Source: Chloroflexi bacterium UBA6019
GTDB taxonomy: Bacteria > Chloroflexota > Dormibacteria > Dormibacterales > Dormibacteraceae
Direction of reading: 5' to 3'
DNA length: 5,369 bases
Assembly: GCA_002427995.1 (NCBI GenBank)
Contig: DIZV01000037.1
Coordinates: 3,765-9,133, forward strand
Part shown: positions 1-5,369 of the stretch, piece by piece
How positions within the stretch are numbered: the first letter of the stretch is position 1
Layout of the letters: each line of letters begins with the position of its first letter
The notes under the pieces: generated by a model
What the model saw: only the letters and a program-made list of their open reading frames with translations
Database searches by the model: none
What the model was told of the DNA's origin: nothing
Program-made: the position numbers and the translations under genes

Positions 1-1419
1 CCGATCGTCTCCGGCTTCCTCGCCGGCTACATCGTCGTCATGCCGCTGCTCGGTCTCGCCTCGGACGTTCATGGGCGGGCGGCCGTTTACCTCGTCGCCC
101 TCGCCACCTTCGCCGCCGGCTCGGCCCTCACCGCGACCGCCGGCTATACCGGTGAGCCGCCCTACGGCCTGATCGGCCTGCCCTGGCTGGTCGCCGGTCG
201 CGTCCTCCAGGGGCTCGGCGGCGGAGCCACGGTGCCCGTGGCGCTGGCCCTCGCGGCCGACCTCTTTCCGGCCGGGAGGCGAGCGGCCGTGATCGGCGCC
301 GTGGCCGCGGTACAGGAGACCGGCAGCGTCCTCGGCCCACTCTATGGCGCGGGCCTTGCCGCGGCGGCCGTGAACTTCGGTGGCTGGCGCGCGGTCTTCT
401 GGCTGAACCTGCCACTGGCCGTTCTCTGCGCAGCCGGCTTCGTTCTCGCCGCGCGTGCGCCGGACGCAGCCGGCCGGTCCACACCCCGAGTCCACGGTGA
501 GGCGGGCGCCGACTGGCTGGGGGCGCTGCTGCTCGGCGCCGGGCTCGCGCTGCTCGTCATCGCCCTCTATCCCGATGACCCCCGGCACGACCCGGTCGGT
601 CGATACTTCCTGCCGGCGGGAGCTGGTGCCCTCCTCGCGCTGTCGGCGTGGGGCTACCGGCAGGTCGCCGTGCTGAGCCCGGTCATCCCCCGCGAGCTGC
701 TCCGGAGCCGGCAGTTCATCGGGTCGTCGATCGCCAACCTCCTGGTCGGGGCCGGGCTGATGGTCGCCCTCGTCGACATCCCGATCATGGGCCGCGGCGT
801 GTTCAACCTCGACCAGCTCGGCTCGGCCTTTCTCCTCGCCCGGTTCATGGTGGCGGTTCCGGTCGGCGCGCTCGCCGGCGGACTTTTGGCCGGAAGACTG
901 GGCGGCCGCGGGACGGCAATCCTGGGTCTTGCCGCCGCCACCGGCGGCTTTTTGCTCCTTTCCCGCTGGGAGGCGGACGAGCTCTCCCGACACCTTGGCG
1001 CCCTGCGGGAGGCGGACCTGGTCCTGGTCCTGACCGGGCTCGGCTTCGGGATCGTGATCGCCCCGCTCGCGGCCGCGGTGCTCGACGTCGCACGGGCAGA
1101 ACGGCACGGGCTCGCGGCGAGCCTCGTGGTCCTGGTCCGGACCCTCGGGATGCTGGTGGGCCTGAGCGCTCTCTCCGCCTACGGCGTCCACCGTTTCTAC
1201 GAGCTCTTCAACCAGGGCCCGCCGCTGCACCTGGTGCCCGGTTCTCCGCAGTTCGCCGCCCAGAAGGCGGCCTTCGACGCGCGGGTCACGCAGGCGCTGG
1301 TGGCGGAGTATCACGGCATTTTCGTGATCGCCGCTTCGCTCCTTGTGGCGGCGGGGCTGGTGGTTCTCTTGACACTCTCCGCGCGCCTGACGGCCGGGAG
1401 GACGATTGCTTCAAGGTAG
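1..1419 (+). CDS. MFS transporter, DHA2-like 14-TM drug/metabolite exporter (5'-truncated by window edge)
   Basis: This is an inner-membrane major facilitator superfamily transporter, probably a proton-coupled exporter. The frame is open from base 1, so the start lies upstream; the ATG at 40 falls inside a helix and is not the start. In-window residues 1-26 form a helix ending in a motif-A-like loop (SDVHGR, D22 to R26). Motif B follows (GRVLQGLGGG, R67), then a motif-C-like GSVLGPLYGAG (about 108-117) and WRAVFWLNLPLA, typical of DHA2 members. I count about 13 hydrophobic segments, which together with a missing TM1 gives the 14-TM layout. The 472 visible codons plus about 40-50 missing ones match the usual length near 500-530. 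A long loop rich in polar residues precedes the last helix, also usual for DHA2. The substrate cannot be read from the sequence. The 3' end overlaps the convergent small membrane-protein gene by 109 bases. The family call is firm; drug efflux is inferred from the family. Confidence 0.93.
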   Translation, partial: PIVSGFLAGYIVVMPLLGLASDVHGRAAVYLVALATFAAGSALTATAGYTGEPPYGLIGLPWLVAGRVLQGLGGGATVPVALALAADLFPAGRRAAVIGAVAAVQETGSVLGPLYGAGLAAAAVNFGGWRAVFWLNLPLAVLCAAGFVLAARAPDAAGRSTPRVHGEAGADWLGALLLGAGLALLVIALYPDDPRHDPVGRYFLPAGAGALLALSAWGYRQVAVLSPVIPRELLRSRQFIGSSIANLLVGAGLMVALVDIPIMGRGVFNLDQLGSAFLLARFMVAVPVGALAGGLLAGRLGGRGTAILGLAAATGGFLLLSRWEADELSRHLGALREADLVLVLTGLGFGIVIAPLAAAVLDVARAERHGLAASLVVLVRTLGMLVGLSALSAYGVHRFYELFNQGPPLHLVPGSPQFAAQKAAFDARVTQALVAEYHGIFVIAASLLVAAGLVVLLTLSARLTAGRTIASR

Positions 1420-1754
1420 TCCCGCGCCACCCGCACCAGCCGCACCAATATGGCGTCTTCGGTCCGCTCGAGCCCGGCCTGGTCGCGATTGAGAGCGCCG
1501 ACGTCGATCGGGACCCCGGACGGCTTCCGCACCGGCGCCGAGCCAGCAGAGGGTCGGGCGGTGGTGGGCAGCGGAGATGCTGCGCGGGGCGGGGCGGCGG
1601 GCGGCGAGGCGGGGAGGGAGGGGACGGCCAACCCCGCGCTCGCAGCCGGCCGGTGCGCCAGGTAGACGCGCCACGACACGGCGAAGAGGGCGAACAGCAC
1701 GACGACCTCGACGACCACGATCCAGAACAGGGGCTGCCGCAGGCGTGCCTTCAC
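1311..1754 (-). CDS. Small single-pass membrane protein with Pro/Ala-rich linker, function unknown
   Basis: I do not recognise this 147-residue protein. It starts at a GTG. A basic N-terminus (K2, R4, R6) precedes one strongly hydrophobic segment at about residues 9-28, followed by a low-complexity Pro/Ala/Ser linker (about 36-82) and a probable amphipathic helical region (about 86-125, from GALNRDQAGLERTED to LPAVRRAE). The last 20 or so residues are polar. This layout suggests a membrane-anchored protein with a soluble tail on a flexible tether; no enzymatic motif is visible. Evidence that it is real: third codon positions are mostly G or C across the first 124 codons, and the anchor-linker-helix order is coherent. 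The bias weakens in the final stretch, which is antisense to the MFS gene. It follows the aminotransferase on the same strand after 45 bases, so it may be the last gene of the operon. No strong ribosome binding site precedes it. Confidence 0.66.
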   Translation of the reverse strand: MKARLRQPLFWIVVVEVVVLFALFAVSWRVYLAHRPAASAGLAVPSLPASPPAAPPRAASPLPTTARPSAGSAPVRKPSGVPIDVGALNRDQAGLERTEDAILVRLVRVARDYLEAIVLPAVRRAESVKRTTSPAATRSEAAITKMP

Positions 1755-1799
1755 GCCACCGAGGCTAGGTCGCGCCGGCCAGCGGCGATAGAGGCCCTG
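1755..1799. other. 45-base intergenic gap in the minus-strand operon
   Basis: This is the only gap in the window longer than 20 bases, lying between the aminotransferase stop (TAA, 1802-1800) and the GTG of the small membrane protein. It holds a weak inverted repeat with 5-base arms (CGCCG at 1773-1777, CGGCG at 1783-1787) and a 5-base spacer. No T-tract follows, so it is not a convincing terminator. I see no clear promoter elements in it, although a weak GC-rich promoter could not be excluded. Confidence 0.5.
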
Positions 1800-2978
1800 T
1801 TAAGAGCTTGGGGCGGGCAGCGCCCGCAACGCGTCGAGCCCGCGGTTCAGCGTCTCCATCCGCTTCGGGAAGCTGAAGCGGACCTGGGTCCGGCCCAGCG
1901 CCGGGTCGTGGAAGAAGCTCGAGGCGGGCACCGTCGCCACCGCGACGGTCTCGATCAGGTGGCGAGCGAAAGCAACGTCGTCGGAGAAGCCGAACCGCCC
2001 GATGCCGGCCATCACGTAATAGGCGCCGGCCGGCGCTCGAACCTCGAAGCCGATCTCGGCCAGGCCGGCGGTGATCGCGTCGCGGCGCTCGCGGTACTCC
2101 TCCAGCAGCGAGTCGTAGAAGGCGTCCGGAAATCCGAGGGCGGTCGCGACCGCCACCTGGAGCGGGTGGGCGGCGCCGACCGTGAGGAAGTCGTGCACCT
2201 TGCGGATGCCCGTCGTGAGGCCGGGCGGCGCGATCAGCCAACCGACCCGCCAGCCGGTGACGCTGAACGTCTTCGAAGCCCCGCTGATGGTGATCGTGCG
2301 GTCCTCCATCCCGGGGAGGGTGGCCATCGAGATGTGCTCGCCCCGATAGACGAGATGCTCGTAGATCTCGTCGGTGATGGCGATCGCGCCGTGCTCCTGG
2401 CAGAGCGCGGCGATGAGCGTCAGTTCCTCCCGCGAGAAAACCTTGCCAGTCGGGTTGTGCGGGGTGTTGACGACGATGGCGCGCGTCCGCGAGCCGAACG
2501 CCTGCCGCAGTTCACGCTCGTCGAAGGTCCATTCGGGCGCGCGCAGGGTGACGTAGCGCGGTACGGCGCCGCTCAGGATGCAGTCGGGGCCGTAGTTCTC
2601 ATAGAAGGGCTCGAAGATGACCACCTCGTCGCCCGGGTTGAGCGTGGCGAGCATCGCGGCGATCATTGCCTCCGTGGCGCCGCAGGCGACGGTGACCTCG
2701 GTCTCGGGGTCAACGGTCTGGCCCCACCACCGCGACTGCTTCGCCGCGATCGCCTGGCGAAGTTGCGGCGCGCCCCAGGTCGTGGCGTACTGGTTGAAGC
2801 CGTCGTCGAGCGCGTGCTTGGCGGCCTCGATGATCTCCGGACTGGGCGGAAAGTCGGGAAAGCCCTGGGCGAAGTTGACCGCCTTCTCGGGCCCGTTGAG
2901 CGCCAGGTTGTGCCGAGTCATCTCGCGGATCACGCTCTCGGTGAAGCTCTCCGCCTTGCGGCTCAGTGTCGGCTGCAC
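1800..2978 (-). CDS. PLP-dependent aminotransferase, class I/II (fold type I; kynurenine/methionine aminotransferase-like)
   Basis: This is a cytosolic transaminase that moves an amino group from an amino acid to a 2-oxo acid through pyridoxal phosphate. With the GTG start at 2978 it has 392 residues, the normal family length. Landmarks in this numbering: QGFPDF (38-43), Tyr64, the cofactor-loop ACGATEA (98-104), HNPTG with the PLP-contacting Asn (174-178), DEIYEHLVY with Asp203 and Tyr206, SGASKTFSVTGWRVGW with the Schiff-base Lys236, and VRFSF with the substrate-carboxylate Arg367. The QGFPDFPP and HISMATLPGM segments resemble the YbdL/kynurenine aminotransferase branch, but the substrate stays open. 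The frame extends to a GTG at 3056, but those extra 26 codons overlap the CBS gene and have many A/T third positions (CGA, CTT, GTT, GGA, TTA), unlike the rest, so I prefer 2978. That start lies 14 bases after the CBS stop, which suggests co-transcription. No strong Shine-Dalgarno sequence supports either start. Confidence 0.93.
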   Translation of the reverse strand: MQPTLSRKAESFTESVIREMTRHNLALNGPEKAVNFAQGFPDFPPSPEIIEAAKHALDDGFNQYATTWGAPQLRQAIAAKQSRWWGQTVDPETEVTVACGATEAMIAAMLATLNPGDEVVIFEPFYENYGPDCILSGAVPRYVTLRAPEWTFDERELRQAFGSRTRAIVVNTPHNPTGKVFSREELTLIAALCQEHGAIAITDEIYEHLVYRGEHISMATLPGMEDRTITISGASKTFSVTGWRVGWLIAPPGLTTGIRKVHDFLTVGAAHPLQVAVATALGFPDAFYDSLLEEYRERRDAITAGLAEIGFEVRAPAGAYYVMAGIGRFGFSDDVAFARHLIETVAVATVPASSFFHDPALGRTQVRFSFPKRMETLNRGLDALRALPAPSS

Positions 2979-2992
2979 GGCTCGACTGGGGG

Positions 2993-3466
2993 CTAAGAAC
3001 CGGGGGCCAGCGCCCCGCGTTCCAACCGGAACTCGACCCCGGAGCAGAAGTCGCACGAGCTGGGAGCCTCGAGCCCCCGATAGCCCTGGCCGCAGGCTTG
3101 GCAGGTCCAGTGACTGTTGGCGAAGAACTCGAGGATGTCGGAGCGGCTGATGAGGCCGACCATCCGGCCCTGGGCCATTACCGGGAGGCGGCGGATGCGC
3201 TGGTCGGCGAGAAGGCGGGCGGCCTCCTCGATGCCGGTCTCCTCGCCGATCGAGATCACGTGCCGGCTCATGATGTCAGAGACCTTTTTGCCCTTCTTGG
3301 TGAAGACGTCGACCTCGCTGACGATGCCGACAACGTGCCCCTCGGGATCGGTGACCGGGGCGCCCGTGATGTGGGCGCGGGCCAGCCGGTCGGCGACCTC
3401 GCCCACCCCGAGGTCCTGGTCGAAGGTGATTACCTTGGTGTTCATCACGTCCTTGACCGGGATCAT
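2993..3466 (-). CDS. Two-CBS-domain protein with C-terminal zinc-ribbon-like four-cysteine tail
   Basis: This 157-residue soluble protein carries a tandem CBS (Bateman) module: CBS1 at about residues 1-56 (VKDVMNTKVITF, GAPVTD, VVGIVSEVDVF) and CBS2 at about 60-116 (VSDIMSRHVISIGEE, RRLPVMA, MVGLISRSDILEFF). Such modules bind adenosyl ligands such as AMP, ATP or SAM in many families. Behind them sits a compact tail with C122-x2-C125 and C138-x2-C141, which should bind one zinc or iron ion in a zinc-ribbon or rubredoxin-like fold. CBS-Zn-ribbon fusions are known, for example Thermoplasma TA0289, so the architecture is rare rather than new. No catalytic domain is present, so a regulatory or ligand/metal-sensing role is inferred. 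The ATG overlaps the dehydratase stop (ATGA), which fixes the start and suggests translational coupling; only a weak AGG lies upstream. The ligand and partner are unknown. Confidence 0.92.
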   Translation of the reverse strand: MIPVKDVMNTKVITFDQDLGVGEVADRLARAHITGAPVTDPEGHVVGIVSEVDVFTKKGKKVSDIMSRHVISIGEETGIEEAARLLADQRIRRLPVMAQGRMVGLISRSDILEFFANSHWTCQACGQGYRGLEAPSSCDFCSGVEFRLERGALAPGS

Positions 3467-4422
3467 CGCAATAGCCTAGCCACCAGGGACGGATCGGCGT
3501 TCCCCCCGCTGAGCACGAGCCCCACGCGCCGGCCGGCTCCGAGCTTGCCGGCGAGGAAGGCGGCGAGGCTCAGGGCACCGGTCGGCTCGAGGGCGATCTT
3601 GCAGCGCAGCCAGGCCGTTAACAGCGCCTGTTCCAGCTCCTCCTCCGTCACCGTCACGATGTCGTCCATGAGTCCGTTCTCGATCAGCACCTCGAAGTTC
3701 TTGGCCCCGATGCTCAGCGTCTTGACGCCATCGGCAATCGTGATCGGGGCCGCCGTCAGCCGCTCCAGGGTGCGCGAGTGGAAGGATCGGTACGCGTCGT
3801 CGGCGGTGGCCGGTTCGACGCCCATCACCCGGACCTCGGGGCGGATGGCCTTGGTGGCCAGGGCCCAGCCGCTGATCTGGCCACCTCCTCCGACGGGGCA
3901 GGCCACGGTGTCAAGGTCGGGAACATCCTCCAGCAGCTCGAGGGCGCCGGTGCCCTGGCCATGGATCACGTTCCAGTCGTCGTACGCGTGGACGAGGGCA
4001 TATCCGGAGCTCTCCACCGCCTCGACCAGCTTCTCGTCCCGGTTGGCAAAGGTGACTCCCTCGGTCAGGACCTCGGCGCCGAAGGCGCGGGTGGCGGCGA
4101 TCTTGGCCGGGTTGGCTCCTTCGGGGATCAGGATCAGAGCGCGCAGCCCAGCGGTGCGGGCGGCGAGAGCGACGGCCTGGGCGTGGTTGCCGGAGCTGGC
4201 GGTGACCACGCCCGGCGTTCCCGGCGGCAACCGAAGCACCGCGTTGAAGGCGCCCCGCGCCTTGAAGGAGCCGGTGACCTGGAAGCATTCGGGCTTCAGG
4301 ATCAATGCGGGGTCGAGGTCGGTCGTCAACGCCGGGGTGCGCCGGATGTGCGGCCCGATCCGCTCCGCTGCGGAGCGGATCTCCGGCAGGTGGGCGGCGG
4401 CGAAGGCGAGGTTGGCGCTCAT
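3463..4422 (-). CDS. Threonine/serine dehydratase-like PLP enzyme (fold type II, no ACT domain)
   Basis: This cytosolic lyase of the tryptophan-synthase-beta fold is likely to deaminate L-threonine and/or L-serine to a 2-oxo acid plus ammonia. It has 319 residues. The PLP lysine lies in TGSFKARGA (Lys54), the substrate/cofactor loop is SSGNHAQ (77-83), the phosphate-binding glycine loop is PVGGGGQISG (176-185), and the C-terminal PLP-ring contact motif is SGGN (305-308). Length and domain content match the catabolic TdcB/serine-racemase-like group. The C-terminal ACT-like regulatory domain of long biosynthetic IlvA is absent, so isoleucine feedback is not expected. The glycine loop has Gln182 where many threonine dehydratases carry Leu, and EPTGA (279-283) replaces the usual EPAGA/EPSGA, so serine racemase, hydroxyaspartate dehydratase or another activity remains possible. 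The start is fixed by an ATGA overlap with the EamA stop and a GGAGG upstream. The frame stays open far upstream, but that part is antiparallel-frame shadow of the EamA gene. Confidence 0.93.
   Translation of the reverse strand: MSANLAFAAAHLPEIRSAAERIGPHIRRTPALTTDLDPALILKPECFQVTGSFKARGAFNAVLRLPPGTPGVVTASSGNHAQAVALAARTAGLRALILIPEGANPAKIAATRAFGAEVLTEGVTFANRDEKLVEAVESSGYALVHAYDDWNVIHGQGTGALELLEDVPDLDTVACPVGGGGQISGWALATKAIRPEVRVMGVEPATADDAYRSFHSRTLERLTAAPITIADGVKTLSIGAKNFEVLIENGLMDDIVTVTEEELEQALLTAWLRCKIALEPTGALSLAAFLAGKLGAGRRVGLVLSGGNADPSLVARLLR
4357..4381. repeat. Perfect 25-base odd palindrome (11-12 bp inverted repeat) inside the dehydratase 5' region
   Basis: The left arm GATCCGCTCCG (4357-4367) and right arm CGGAGCGGATC (4371-4381) are exact reverse complements separated by CTG. 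The outer two bases of the CTG also pair, so symmetry is complete around the T at 4369. It starts 41 bases downstream of the dehydratase ATG and codes for IRSAAERI. In mRNA it could fold into a very stable hairpin. The sequence is certain; a function is not. Confidence 0.85.
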
Positions 4423-5369
4423 GCCGAGCGCGCCTCCGGCCTGGCCACCGATTCGGGATGGCTCATCGTGGGCCTTTGGCGGCGGAGGCTGGTGAGCACC
4501 ACGCCGAAGAGGATGACAGCCATCCCCGCCAGCGCCGGAGCGCCCAGCCGCTCGTGGAAGAGAATCGCCCCCGAACTGACCGCTGTGATCGGGATGACGA
4601 AGGTCACCGAGGAGCCGCGGGTGCCCCCGAGGGCGTTGAGGATGTAGTAGTAGAGGATGTACGCGAAGGCCGACCCGACCACGCCGAGCAGGAGGACGGC
4701 TCCGAGGGCGCGCGCGTCGGGGTGGGCGGCGGGGATCGACGGTGCCGCGATCACCAGCATCACGACCGAAGCGATGAGCAGTTGCCAGAGCGTCGCCTCC
4801 CGGGGATCGACCCCCGCCAGCAGCCGCCGCTGACCCAACGCCGCCACCGAGTAGCTGGCGGCGCCCGCAAGGACCGCCAGGCCGGCCAGCGCGCTGGATC
4901 GGAAGGGGTGGTGGACGAGCTGCGGGCCGATCAGGATCGCCGTCCCCGCGAAGCCGGCCGCGACTCCGAGGTAGTTGAGCCGAGTCGGCCGCTCGTTCGG
5001 AGTCACCCACCAGGCGAAGATCGCCGTCCAGAGCGGCGTCGTCGCGTTGAGGATGCTGGCCAGGCCGGTCGTGATGTAGTACTGGCCCCACGTGATGGCG
5101 ATGAAGGGGATCACGCTCGAGGTGAGCGCCATCAGCAGGAAGCCAGGCAGTTTGCGGCGAAAGCCCACCGGGATCAGCCGGCGCCGCGTGAGCGCGAATG
5201 CCGCCAGCATCGTGAGGGCGCCGCTGCCGACCCGGATCAGCACCACGACGGTCGCTGGCATCGCATCGACACCGACCTTGATCAGGATGTAGCTGAAACC
5301 CCAGATCAGCGCCAGCAGCGCGAAGGCGCCGTAGGCGAGGAGGTAGGAACGGCGGCCGCTCACGATCAT
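4419..5369 (-). CDS. EamA/DMT-superfamily transporter (10 TM, start at window edge)
   Basis: This is an inner-membrane transporter of the drug/metabolite transporter superfamily, RhaT/YdcZ-like EamA type. Members commonly export amino acids or other small metabolites. The 316 visible residues show the two tandem EamA repeats: repeat 1 at about 11-149 begins LLALIWGFSYILIKVG and closes with LGVAAGFAGTAILIGP; repeat 2 at about 161-296 includes FAYILYYYILNALGG, SSVTFVIPITAVSSGAILFHERLG and a last helix ending VVLTSLRRQ. About ten hydrophobic segments can be counted, with a short polar C-terminal tail (297-316). The ATG occupies the last three bases of the window and sits at a normal distance from TM1, so the gene is probably complete, but a start further upstream cannot be excluded. 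The stop overlaps the dehydratase ATG (ATGA). First place in a group with two PLP amino-acid enzymes suggests an amino-acid-related substrate; that is inference only. Confidence 0.93.
   Translation of the reverse strand: MIVSGRRSYLLAYGAFALLALIWGFSYILIKVGVDAMPATVVVLIRVGSGALTMLAAFALTRRRLIPVGFRRKLPGFLLMALTSSVIPFIAITWGQYYITTGLASILNATTPLWTAIFAWWVTPNERPTRLNYLGVAAGFAGTAILIGPQLVHHPFRSSALAGLAVLAGAASYSVAALGQRRLLAGVDPREATLWQLLIASVVMLVIAAPSIPAAHPDARALGAVLLLGVVGSAFAYILYYYILNALGGTRGSSVTFVIPITAVSSGAILFHERLGAPALAGMAVILFGVVLTSLRRQRPTMSHPESVARPEARSA
4433..4437 (-). promoter_or_regulatory. Shine-Dalgarno GGAGG of the dehydratase gene
   Basis: On the minus strand GGAGG lies 10 bases before the ATG at 4422, inside the last codons of the EamA gene. 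It supports that ATG over the open frame further upstream and makes independent ribosome entry possible besides coupling through the ATGA overlap. It is the clearest ribosome binding site I found in the window. Confidence 0.65.

Noticed and set aside
40..42. ATG at 40 as the MFS start
   Set aside because: The frame is open to base 1 and residues before the ATG (GFLAGYIVV) form part of the TM2 motif-A region, so the true start is outside the window.
1773..1787. Inverted repeat CGCCG/CGGCG as an operon terminator after the aminotransferase
   Set aside because: The arms are only 5 bases, there is no T-tract on either strand, and such repeats are common by chance at this GC content.
648..2996. 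Very long plus-strand open frame (782 codons) antisense to the aminotransferase and small membrane protein
   Set aside because: Its translation is Arg/Gly/Pro-rich with no recognisable domain, and it crosses the MFS gene out of frame. Long antisense frames are expected opposite GC-rich genes. The aminotransferase on the other strand has all its catalytic motifs.
2966..4495. Plus-strand open frame of about 509 codons opposite the CBS and dehydratase genes
   Set aside because: Low-complexity Ser/Arg/Ala composition with no domain; it is antisense to two well-supported genes, so a GC-bias shadow.
4423..5091. Upstream extension of the dehydratase frame by more than 200 codons, as a possible fused domain
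   Set aside because: The extension is Arg/Pro-rich, lies out of frame within the EamA gene on the same strand, and has no domain features. The GGAGG plus ATGA overlap fixes the start at 4422.
5092..5292. Small plus-strand open frame within the EamA gene
   Set aside because: It is antisense to a conserved transmembrane region, with no ribosome binding site or domain that I could support.

Overview
The window is very GC-rich (roughly two-thirds G+C by eye), with a strong preference for G or C at third codon positions, tightly packed genes and some GTG starts. This suggests a high-GC bacterium. The gene set (drug-efflux-type MFS transporter, EamA transporter, PLP enzymes, CBS protein) occurs in many soil and sediment lineages. 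Nothing here fixes the phylum, so the assignment is left open. No RNA genes, insertion sequences, CRISPR arrays or phage genes were seen.

Layout: the left quarter (1-1419, plus strand) is the 3' part of a 14-helix MFS exporter of the DHA2 type, whose start lies outside the window. Everything to its right is on the minus strand and reads as one probable operon, in transcription order: an EamA/DMT-family transporter (5369-4419), a PLP-dependent threonine/serine dehydratase-like enzyme (4422-3463), a two-CBS-domain protein with a C-terminal four-cysteine zinc-ribbon-like tail (3466-2993), a class I/II PLP aminotransferase (start placed at 2978, end 1800) and a small single-pass membrane protein of unknown function (1754-1311). 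The first two junctions are ATGA overlaps (4 bases shared), the third gap is 14 bases and the fourth 45 bases. The last gene runs tail-to-tail into the MFS gene, and the two share 109 bases on opposite strands.

How the genes may work together: two PLP enzymes acting on amino acids, a putative small-metabolite exporter and a putative adenosyl-ligand/metal-sensing CBS protein suggest amino-acid turnover and export (deamination, transamination, efflux). No specific substrate can be read from the sequence. The operon promoter should lie beyond 5369 and is not visible. There is no gene-free stretch longer than 45 bases.

I do not see a clearly new biological system. The points most worth a second look are the CBS-zinc-ribbon fusion set among PLP enzymes, a perfect 25-base palindrome just inside the dehydratase gene, and the unrecognised membrane protein that overlaps the MFS gene.
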